Assembly: GCA_015655035.1 (NCBI GenBank)
Contig: JAATFS010000137.1
Coordinates: 1-17,668, forward strand
Reading direction: 5' to 3'
Length of the DNA stretch: 17,668 bases
From: Lysobacterales bacterium
GTDB lineage: Bacteria > Pseudomonadota > Gammaproteobacteria > Xanthomonadales > Xanthomonadaceae
This document shows, one piece after another, positions 7,385-14,810 of this stretch. Under the pieces are notes generated by a model. It worked only from the letters and a program-made list of their open reading frames with translations, was not told the origin of the DNA and did no database searches. A program made the position numbers and the translations under genes. Numbering within the stretch: position 1 is the first letter of the stretch; each line of letters begins with the position of its first letter.

Positions 7385-9493
7385 ATGAAGAACAGCTTCA
7401 ACAAGCATTGGATGTATTCGGCCATCATCATGGTGGCGGCGGGGCCGGCGCTGGCCGAGAGCGCTGTCGCGCCGGCAAAGGGGGCTGACAAGGTGGGCAC
7501 GCTGGAAGCGCTGACGGTCAACGCCGACCGCAAGCCCGAACAACAAGAAGCAAAAGCGCGGTTGGACAAGATCGCCGGCAATGCGGCGGTGGTGGACAAC
7601 GAGACGGTCGAACAAGGGCGCGCCTCCAGCGCCGAGGATGTATTGGCGCTGCAACCGGGCGTGTTTGCGCAGTCCACCAGCGGCAACGCCGCCGCCAAGA
7701 TCTCTATTCGCGGCTCGGGGCTGAACACCTTCTATGGCGGCTACGTACTGGGCACCAAGTTCCTGTTCGACGGACTGCCGATCACCGGCCCTGGCGCCAC
7801 CCAGGAAGATTTCCTCAGCATCGCCGGGGTCAACTACACCGAAGTGCTGTATGGCGCCAATGCATTCCAGTACGCGGCCACCACGCTGGGCGGCGCGATC
7901 AATTTCGTCACCCATACCGGCTACACCTCGCCCGGCACCTACGTACGCCTGGAAGCCGGCAGTTTTGGCTACCGCAAGCAGCAGATCAGCCATGGCGGCG
8001 CGGCGGGCGACTTCGATTGGTATGTGTCGTTGTTCCACAACGAGCGCGACGGCTACCAGCGGCTGACCGACAACAAGGGCAAGGAGCTGGTCGCCAACTT
8101 CGGCTACCGCATCACCCCGCAGCTGGATACGCGGTTGCTGGTCCGCTATCGCGAAGAACAACTGATCAACGGCGGCACCTTGACCCTGGACCAGGTCAAC
8201 CATGATCCACGCGCGAACCCGGCGCCGTTCGGGCGCGACAAGGGCGGCACCACCATGATCGGCAGCAAGACCACCTATGTCTTCGACGACGACGCGCGGC
8301 TGGAGTTCGGCATCAATGTCGACAACTACCCGCTGTACAACAGCTGGCGCTATTCGACCACGCCCAACCTGTGGCGCTCGACCGACCTCAACACCACCTT
8401 GCGCTACCTGCGCAGCGGCGACACGCTGTTCGGCAAGCCGCTGGATACCAGCATCACCTGGAGCGACACCCGGCTGCAATTCGGTGACGTGCGAACCCAT
8501 GATCGCGACAGCTGGCGCTTTCTCAAGCAGGTGCGCTATACCGGTTCGCGCGACACCGTGCTGGCGCTGGGTGGCGAATTGCAGACCACCGCCACCAGCT
8601 GGCTGTCGGCCGGCGTATCGCTGATCAACATCGATCGCGATGTACGCACGGTGCATTCGACCACTCCCAATACCAGCATCTACTCGGATGCCTACCGGCT
8701 GGACAGCTGGTACGCCGCGCCGCGCCTGGGAGTTCGCTACGAGCTGTCGCCCGACGTACAGCTGTTCGGCAACGTGAGCCGCTCGATCGATCCGCCGATC
8801 ACCTGGCAGATCGCCGGCGGTGGCGTCACCACGCCGTTCACCTGGCCGCTGGTGCCGCAGAAGGCCACCACTGCCGAGTTCGGCGTGCGTGGCAGCCATG
8901 GCCGCTTCGATGGCAGCCTGACCCTGTATCGTTCCTGGATCGACGACGAACTGCTGACCACCGTGGTGCAGCAAGCCACCGCCAGCACCGATGCGGTGGT
9001 CGCCAACAGCAACGCCAGCGCAACAGTGCACCAGGGCATCGAGGCGGGATTGAATGCCCGGCTGTGGGAAGACGACAGCGGCGCCGATGTGAGCCTGCGC
9101 CAGGCCTATACCTTCAACGATTTCCACTATCGCCACGATCCGGACCTGGGCGACAACCAACTGCCCGGCTTGCCGCGTCATGTCTACCAGGCCGAACTGC
9201 AATACCAGCACGGCAGCGGCTTCTATGCGCAGCTCAACCTGCGTGCCGCATCCCACTACTACGTCGACTACGCCAACACCTTCGAGGCGCCGGGCTACGC
9301 CATCTTCGGCGCCAAGCTGGGGTATGGCCAACCCAGCGGGCGCTGGAGCGCCTGGGTGGACCTGCGCAACCTCAGCGACAAGCGTTACGTCACCGCCAGC
9401 AGCACCGCCTACGACCTGGCAGGGAGCGACGCCAATGTGTTCTACGTCGGCGACGGCTTCAGCGTGTTCTCCGGGGTGTCGTTCCGATTCTGA
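7385..9493 (+). CDS. TonB-dependent outer-membrane receptor (first of a tandem pair)
   Basis: The 702-residue protein has a signal peptide with likely cleavage after PALA at 24, a TonB-box-like LEALTVNAD (40-48), a plug domain from about 62 to 178, and a beta-barrel ending in SFRF, whose terminal Phe is the usual barrel-assembly signal. Plug hallmarks are VEQGRASSAEDVLALQPGV, KISIRGSG, LFDGLPITGPG and LGGAINFVT. The plug style recalls FecA/ferric-chelate receptors, but position beside sulfonate genes suggests an organosulfur ligand (inference). It is clearly paralogous to the next gene across plug and carboxy end: both have RQAYTF-DFHY, VDYA and DLRNL-DKRY. GGGGAA ends about a dozen bases before the ATG, a loose ribosome binding site. 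It is the first gene of the plus-strand operon and is divergent from msuE. Confidence 0.95.
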   Translation: MKNSFNKHWMYSAIIMVAAGPALAESAVAPAKGADKVGTLEALTVNADRKPEQQEAKARLDKIAGNAAVVDNETVEQGRASSAEDVLALQPGVFAQSTSGNAAAKISIRGSGLNTFYGGYVLGTKFLFDGLPITGPGATQEDFLSIAGVNYTEVLYGANAFQYAATTLGGAINFVTHTGYTSPGTYVRLEAGSFGYRKQQISHGGAAGDFDWYVSLFHNERDGYQRLTDNKGKELVANFGYRITPQLDTRLLVRYREEQLINGGTLTLDQVNHDPRANPAPFGRDKGGTTMIGSKTTYVFDDDARLEFGINVDNYPLYNSWRYSTTPNLWRSTDLNTTLRYLRSGDTLFGKPLDTSITWSDTRLQFGDVRTHDRDSWRFLKQVRYTGSRDTVLALGGELQTTATSWLSAGVSLINIDRDVRTVHSTTPNTSIYSDAYRLDSWYAAPRLGVRYELSPDVQLFGNVSRSIDPPITWQIAGGGVTTPFTWPLVPQKATTAEFGVRGSHGRFDGSLTLYRSWIDDELLTTVVQQATASTDAVVANSNASATVHQGIEAGLNARLWEDDSGADVSLRQAYTFNDFHYRHDPDLGDNQLPGLPRHVYQAELQYQHGSGFYAQLNLRAASHYYVDYANTFEAPGYAIFGAKLGYGQPSGRWSAWVDLRNLSDKRYVTASSTAYDLAGSDANVFYVGDGFSVFSGVSFRF

Positions 9494-9700
9494 TGCGATG
9501 CGTCGCTGCTTATGCATCGAAGGCAATGAGGTTATCCACTTGGATCATCGATAAATGAACGCTTGCGGCTTATCCCCCCTGGATCGCGCGATGGATCGCG
9601 ACGACGATGCAAATTCCCCGAAGGTCTGGCTGTACGCGCCTTGTTTTCGGTGTCTTCGCTGATGTGCAGACGACGAATGATCGAAGACGAGAGGGATGTG
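9494..9700. other. Intergenic region between the tandem receptors
   Basis: These 207 bases contain no convincing gene. GGATCGCG is directly repeated at 9581 and 9593 around the palindrome ATCGCGCGAT (9583-9592), and GGCAATG occurs at 9522. CGATGC and GCATCG near 9500-9520 could pair weakly, but no T-tract follows, so a terminator is not called. The gap is long enough for a separate promoter for the second receptor, although none is recognised. Confidence 0.4.
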
Positions 9701-11923
9701 ATGGAATTGCTAGCAGTCAAAGAAAACAGGCAGGCAGGGCGCGCGCATCGCAACGATGAAGACGCATGCCAACGCAGCGTTCGCCCGCAATGGCGCGCGA
9801 GCGCGCTGGGCGCGGCCCTGCTGGCAGGCGCCTCGAGCGCGGCCGCCGCCGGGCCGTCAACCATTGCCGACACGGGCGCTGCCAGCGTGCGCCAGCTGGA
9901 CGCGGTGAAGGTCAGCGCCTCGGGCGTGTCGGCCAGGGAGCTGGCACAGGCGCAGCTGGATGCCGTACCCGGCGGCACTGCGTTGATCGACTCGCAGCGC
10001 GTCGAGCAAGGGCGTGCCGCCACCAGCGAGGACGTGCTGGCCTATCAGCCCGGTGTGTACGCGCAAGCGGCCGGTGGCGGCGACGGTATCAAGATCTCGA
10101 TTCGCGGCTCGGCGATCAATCGCGGTACCAATTACTTTCGCTCGGGTGTGTTGATGCTGTTCGACGGCCTGCCGGTGTCAGGCCCCGGCGGTACGCCGTA
10201 CGAGCTGTTCGAACCGCTGGGGCTGTCCCATACCGAGGTGCTGCGTGGCGCCAATGGTTTCGACTTCGGCTCGCTGGCGCTGGGCGGTGCGATCAACTAC
10301 GCCACGCGCACCGGTCGTGACGCGGTCCCGTTCGAGCTGCGCGTGGAAGGCGGCAGCTACGGCTACCGCAAGGCGCAGATCGCCACGGGCCGGGTGCTGG
10401 GAGCCTGGGATTATTACGCCAGCCTCACCGATTCCCAGCGCGATGGCTACCAGGCGCAGACCGCGGGCAGCAGCCGTGGCGTGGTGAGCAATCTCGGCTA
10501 CCGCTTCAACGACAAGGTGGACACGCGCTTCTATCTGCGTTGGCGCGAGACCGACAATCAAACGCCCGGCAACCTCACCCGCGCGCAGCTGCAGGCCGAT
10601 CCTCGCCAGGCCAATCCGGTGAACCGGATACAGGATGCCTCGCGGATCCAGCCGGGCTCGACCTGGTTCGCCAACAAGACCACGGTCCGCTTCGGCGAGG
10701 CCTCGCAACTGGTGCTGGGCGCGGTCTACCACGACTATCCGATCGACGTTCGCGCTGGTGTCAATCGCGCCACCTGGGGGTTTCGCGACCTCAGCCTGTC
10801 GGCGCAATACCAGCACACCGGCACCTTGTTCGGCCAGCACAGCCTCACCCAGGTCGGGTGGCTGTCCACGCGCCATCTGGATGCCTGGCAGAACACCTAT
10901 GTGCGTATTCCCAGCGGGCCCACGGCGGGGTTGCCGATCGGGCAGCTGTTCCGCCGGGCCACCTATGGCGGCGCCGACAACGTGCTGCACGCAAGCAACG
11001 AACTGGTGCTGACCCCGGCACTGCGCCTGATCACCGGGCTGTCGGCGATCTACACCACGCGCCGTACCGAAGTGGTGCTGCCCTATGTTGGCCAACCCTA
11101 TCGCCGTGATCGGCTGGCCTTTGCGCCGCGTGTGGGCTTGATCTGGGACGCGGCGCCGGACGTGCAGGTGTACGCCAACGCCAGCCGGTCGGTGGAGCCA
11201 CCCAACTCCTGGGCCATCCTGAGCACGCCGCCGGCATTCACCAGCGGACCGGCCACGGGCCTGTCGATGCGCGGGCTGGACCTGAAGAACCAGACCGCCA
11301 ACAGCGTCGAACTGGGCACGCGCGGACAGGGGCGCTGGGGCGAGTGGAGCGTGTCGGTGTATCGCGCAGCGGTGCGGGACGAACTGCTGTCGGTGGAAGT
11401 CCAGGCCGCCACCGCCAGCAGCGAAGCGCTCACCGCAGAATCCAATGCCAGCGCCACCACGCACCAGGGCGTGGAGGCCTCGTTGGCGGGGACGTTGTGG
11501 GAGTCCAACGGCCAGCGCCTTGCATTGCGCCAGGCCTATACCTTCAGCGACTTCCATTACGATCACGACGCGCTATTCGGTTCCAATCGACTGCCGGGCA
11601 TCGCCCGCCACTTCTACCAGGGCGAGCTGCGCTATGAACACGACAGCGGCTTCCACGCCGGCTTCAACGTGCAAGCCGGAACGCCGATCCCGGTGGACTA
11701 CGCCGATTCGCTGCGCAGCAAGGGCTACGCGATCCTGGGGGCAACGCTGGGCTTCGATGCGCCATCGCAGCGCTGGTCCGCCTATCTGGATCTACGCAAC
11801 CTGGCGGACAAGCGCTACACCGCCATCGTGACCCCCGGCTACGACGATCGCGGCGCGGATCTGGCGCGCTCGGTACCGGGCGAAGGCTTCGGCATCTATG
11901 CCGGCCTCAGCTGGAGGCTGTGA
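9701..11923 (+). CDS. TonB-dependent outer-membrane receptor (second of a tandem pair)
   Basis: With the ATG at 9701 the protein has 740 residues. GAGGG lies five bases upstream, which favours this start over in-frame ATGs at 9662 and 9677. About 30 polar residues precede the hydrophobic signal segment (about 33-50, likely cleavage in the AAAA-G region), an unusually long n-region. The TonB box is around LDAVKVSAS (66-74) and the plug runs about 86-206, with VEQGRAATSEDVLAYQPGV, KISIRGSA, LFDGLPVSGPG and LGGAINYATRTG. The barrel follows. It resembles the preceding receptor throughout, indicating duplication and divergence, perhaps for a different form of the ligand. It ends in SWRL, so the terminal residue is Leu instead of the typical aromatic. 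It probably shares a transcript with the SfnB-like gene 116 bp downstream. Confidence 0.93.
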   Translation: MELLAVKENRQAGRAHRNDEDACQRSVRPQWRASALGAALLAGASSAAAAGPSTIADTGAASVRQLDAVKVSASGVSARELAQAQLDAVPGGTALIDSQRVEQGRAATSEDVLAYQPGVYAQAAGGGDGIKISIRGSAINRGTNYFRSGVLMLFDGLPVSGPGGTPYELFEPLGLSHTEVLRGANGFDFGSLALGGAINYATRTGRDAVPFELRVEGGSYGYRKAQIATGRVLGAWDYYASLTDSQRDGYQAQTAGSSRGVVSNLGYRFNDKVDTRFYLRWRETDNQTPGNLTRAQLQADPRQANPVNRIQDASRIQPGSTWFANKTTVRFGEASQLVLGAVYHDYPIDVRAGVNRATWGFRDLSLSAQYQHTGTLFGQHSLTQVGWLSTRHLDAWQNTYVRIPSGPTAGLPIGQLFRRATYGGADNVLHASNELVLTPALRLITGLSAIYTTRRTEVVLPYVGQPYRRDRLAFAPRVGLIWDAAPDVQVYANASRSVEPPNSWAILSTPPAFTSGPATGLSMRGLDLKNQTANSVELGTRGQGRWGEWSVSVYRAAVRDELLSVEVQAATASSEALTAESNASATTHQGVEASLAGTLWESNGQRLALRQAYTFSDFHYDHDALFGSNRLPGIARHFYQGELRYEHDSGFHAGFNVQAGTPIPVDYADSLRSKGYAILGATLGFDAPSQRWSAYLDLRNLADKRYTAIVTPGYDDRGADLARSVPGEGFGIYAGLSWRL

Positions 11924-12039
11924 GCGATGCCCAGCTCACGCTCAATCGTCGCTGCACGCCGTCTCGCTTCTACCGAACCGGTACTCGAAGTGCGGACGAG
12001 CGCCGCTCGCCGAACTTCTTCTTATCAACGGAGCCATCC

Positions 12040-13338
12040 ATGAACGCCCAAGCCCTCATCGAATCCAATCTGTTGCAACCCGGCGCGCGTGCATCGCGCG
12101 AGACTGCCGCCGCGACCGACGAAGCCTTGCTGCAACGCTTCGAGCCGGTGTTTGCGCGCATTGCCGAAGGTGCGGTAGCGCGCGAGCGCGAACGGGTGCT
12201 GGCCTACGAGCCGGTCGCATGGCTGCGCGAAGCCGGCTTCGGCGCGCTGCGGGTGCCGCAGACGCATGGTGGCTTCGGTGCCAGCCTGCCGCAGCTGTTC
12301 CGATTGTTGACGCGGCTGAGCGAGGCCGATTCCAATCTGCCGCAGATCCTGCGCGCGCATTTCGGCTTCGTCGAAGGGCTGTTCGGTGCCGACGATGAGA
12401 ACGCCGGGTTGCGCGAGCGCTGGTTTCCGCGCATCGCGGCGGGCGCGCTGTTCGGCGCGGCGATGGCCGAGCGCGGTCCGGCGACGGAGAACACCCTGGT
12501 GCTGCGCCGCGAGGGCGCACAGTGGCGGCTCGACGGCGAGAAGTACTACTCCACCGGCACGCTGTACGCGGACTGGATCCTGGCGGCGGCGGTGGAGGGC
12601 GATGACCACATCGCATTGGCGGTGCCGGCCAGCGCGCCCGGGGTGACGCGGGTCGACGACTGGGATGGTTTCGGCCAGCGCCTGACCGGCAGCGGCAGCA
12701 CACGCTTCGAGGCGGTGCAGCTCGACCAGGAGGCGCTGTTGCACCGGCATCCGGCCGGACAAGCGCGTCCGGACAACTATCTCACCGCGTTCTACCAGAC
12801 CGTGCATCTGGCCACGCTGGCCGGCATTGCCAACGCGGTGCTGCGCGATGGCGTGGCGTTCGTGCGCGGACGCACGCGGGTATTCGGCGTGCCCGGCCAG
12901 GTGCGCCCGGCGGATGATCCGCTGGTGCAGCGCGTGATCGGGCGGCTCTCGAGCCTGGCGTTCGCCGCCGGCGCGGTGGTGGAGCAGGTAGCGGCGGCAT
13001 TGCAGCGGATCCACCTCTCGCACCGTGCCGGACACGCGAGCGAGGCCGACTACATCGCCGCCGACGTCGCCGCCTACCACGGCCAGCAAGCGGCGATCCC
13101 GCTGGTGCTGGAAGCGGCCACGCTGGTGTTCGAGGTCGGCGGCGCGTCGGCCACGGATCGCGCGCGCGCGCTGGACCGGCACTGGCGCAATGCCCGCACC
13201 ATCGCCTCGCACAATCCGGCGATCCTGCGCGAACGCGCACTCGGCGATTGGCGGCTCAATGATGCGCGTCCGCGCGAAGCCTGGTTCGCCGGGACCAAGC
13301 CTGCCGAGGCGAGCGCAGCTGTGGGAGCGCCGGTATGA
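12040..13338 (+). CDS. SfnB-like sulfur-acquisition oxidoreductase (acyl-CoA dehydrogenase fold)
   Basis: The 432-residue protein belongs to the acyl-CoA dehydrogenase superfamily, in the branch with SfnB and DszC/MsuC-type flavin monooxygenases. SfnB-like segments are VPQTHGGFGA at 72-81, EKYYSTGTLYADWI (167-180), DDWDGFGQRLTGSGST (206-221), and DRHWRNARTIASHNP (379-393). Substrate oxidation with free reduced flavin fits better than a beta-oxidation role, because every neighbour is organosulfur-related. The family's usual HDP near the carboxy end reads HNP here (391-393). The ATG at 12040 has GGAG six bases upstream; a GTG at 11920, overlapping the receptor stop, would add 40 residues of non-family sequence. 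The gene overlaps the next by ATGA, so the two products probably work together: one oxygenates sulfur, the other cleaves the C-S bond (inference). Confidence 0.82.
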   Translation: MNAQALIESNLLQPGARASRETAAATDEALLQRFEPVFARIAEGAVARERERVLAYEPVAWLREAGFGALRVPQTHGGFGASLPQLFRLLTRLSEADSNLPQILRAHFGFVEGLFGADDENAGLRERWFPRIAAGALFGAAMAERGPATENTLVLRREGAQWRLDGEKYYSTGTLYADWILAAAVEGDDHIALAVPASAPGVTRVDDWDGFGQRLTGSGSTRFEAVQLDQEALLHRHPAGQARPDNYLTAFYQTVHLATLAGIANAVLRDGVAFVRGRTRVFGVPGQVRPADDPLVQRVIGRLSSLAFAAGAVVEQVAAALQRIHLSHRAGHASEADYIAADVAAYHGQQAAIPLVLEAATLVFEVGGASATDRARALDRHWRNARTIASHNPAILRERALGDWRLNDARPREAWFAGTKPAEASAAVGAPV

Positions 13339-14810
13339 ACCAGCCCTTGCGCGACCGCACCGCCGACCCCAAGCAGTTGCACGTCAACCTGTTCGAGATG
13401 AATTGCGTCAGCCACATCGTGCATGGCATGTGGGTGCATCCGGACAACAACCGGCACCGCTTCAACGACCTCGACTACTGGACCGAGCTGGCCCAGCTGC
13501 TGGAATACGGCACCTTCGATGGCGTGTTCCTGGCCGACGTGATCGGCGCCTACGACGCGTTCGGCGAAGGCCCGCGCGCGGCGCTGGAAGAGGCCCTGCA
13601 GATCCCTAGCAACGATCCGCTGCTGCTGATCCCGGCAATGGCGCAGGTGACCCGCAACCTGGGATTCGGGGCCACCTTTTCCACCACCTACGAGCCGCCG
13701 TTCGCGTTCGCGCGGCGCATGAGCACGCTCGACCATCTCACCAAGGGGCGGGTCGGCTGGAACATCGTCACCTCCTACCTGCCGAACGCAGCTCGCAATT
13801 TCGGACTGGAAGGCGAGGTGCCGCACGATCATCGCTACGAGATCGCCGACGAATACTTGGACGTGCTGTACAAGCTGTGGGAGGGCTCCTGGGACGACGA
13901 CGCGGTGATCCAGGATCGCGCGCGGCGGATCTATACCGACCCGACCAAGGTGCGCCATATCGATCATGTCGGCGAGCATTTCCGCGTCGCCGGGCCGCAC
14001 CTGAGCCAGCCCTCGCTGCAGCGCACGCCGGTGCTGTTCCAGGCCTCCGGTTCGCCCGCCGGCCTGGAGTTCGCCGCCCGTCATGCCGAAGTGGTGTTCA
14101 CCGGTGGCCTCACCGCCGCCGACGTGCGCCGTAACATCGCCAACACCCGCGCGCGCGTGGCGGCGCAGGGGCGCGACCCTTACGCGATCAAGTTCGTGGT
14201 GCAGGCCGGGGTGATCGTTGCGCGGACCGACGAGGCGGTGGCCGCCAAGCTGGACAGCTACAAGCAACTGATGAGCGCGCGCGGCGCACTGGTGCACGCG
14301 CAGTCGGACATCGACCTGCTGGCCTATCCACGCGAGCTGGCGATCGGCGAGATCGTCGGCGCACGCGCCAAGGGCAGCGCCAGTGGCATCGGTCGCGGCG
14401 TGCTCGCCGGGTTCGATCCAAAATGGACGGTGGGGCAGGTGCTGGAACGGCTGGAGGCGTTCGACCGCGACCGCTATTTCATCGCCGGCACGCCGACGGT
14501 GGTGGCCGACGCGATCGAACGCTGGCTCGATGAAGACGACATCGACGGCATCAACCTGCGCCAGTACCTGTCCTATGAAACCGCGCGCGACTTCATCGAA
14601 CTGGTCGTGCCGGAACTGCGCCGCCGTGGCCGTTTCCGCGAGCGCTACCGCGACGGCGAAACCCTGCGCGAACGCCTGTTCGGCGCCGGCCATGCGCGAC
14701 TGCCGGCCGATCACTTCGGTGCGCGCTATCGCGATCCGGCCAACCTCAAGGTGCCGCCGCGACCGCTGCGCTTCCCGGCGCCAACCGCCGCTGCGGGGAC
14801 TCACGGATGA
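13335..14810 (+). CDS. LLM-class FMNH2-dependent monooxygenase, DmoA/NtaA/SnaA/DszA family
   Basis: The 491-residue luciferase-like TIM-barrel enzyme resembles dimethylsulfide monooxygenase DmoA and also DszA and NtaA. Family segments are HVNLFEMNCVSHIVHGMW (16-33), FDGVFLADVIGAYD (61-74), PFAFARRMSTLDHLTKGRVGWNIVTS (about 122-147), NAARNFGL (151-158), HDHRYEIADEYLDVLYKLWEGSWDDDAV in the centre, and FQASGSPAGLEFAARHAE. Such enzymes oxidatively cleave C-S or C-N bonds with FMNH2 delivered by a separate reductase; here that could be MsuE. The start overlaps the SfnB-like stop (ATGA), implying coupled translation. With the transporter genes downstream, the likely role is releasing sulfur from an imported organosulfur compound such as a thioether, sulfone or S-substituted cysteine. 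The exact substrate cannot be read from sequence. Confidence 0.9.
   Translation: MNQPLRDRTADPKQLHVNLFEMNCVSHIVHGMWVHPDNNRHRFNDLDYWTELAQLLEYGTFDGVFLADVIGAYDAFGEGPRAALEEALQIPSNDPLLLIPAMAQVTRNLGFGATFSTTYEPPFAFARRMSTLDHLTKGRVGWNIVTSYLPNAARNFGLEGEVPHDHRYEIADEYLDVLYKLWEGSWDDDAVIQDRARRIYTDPTKVRHIDHVGEHFRVAGPHLSQPSLQRTPVLFQASGSPAGLEFAARHAEVVFTGGLTAADVRRNIANTRARVAAQGRDPYAIKFVVQAGVIVARTDEAVAAKLDSYKQLMSARGALVHAQSDIDLLAYPRELAIGEIVGARAKGSASGIGRGVLAGFDPKWTVGQVLERLEAFDRDRYFIAGTPTVVADAIERWLDEDDIDGINLRQYLSYETARDFIELVVPELRRRGRFRERYRDGETLRERLFGAGHARLPADHFGARYRDPANLKVPPRPLRFPAPTAAAGTHG

Noticed and set aside
7168..7488. 106-codon open frame in the divergent control region running into the first receptor
   Set aside because: No motif, no ribosome binding site, and it overlaps the receptor signal-peptide region in another frame.
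7301..9526. 741-codon open frame antisense to the first tandem receptor
   Set aside because: Its translation has no domain or family motif and it lies opposite a clear receptor gene. Long antisense frames are common in GC-rich coding DNA.
11920..12039. GTG start at 11920 for the SfnB-like gene
   Set aside because: It overlaps the receptor stop, but the 40 added residues show no family similarity, and the ATG at 12040 has a proper ribosome binding site.
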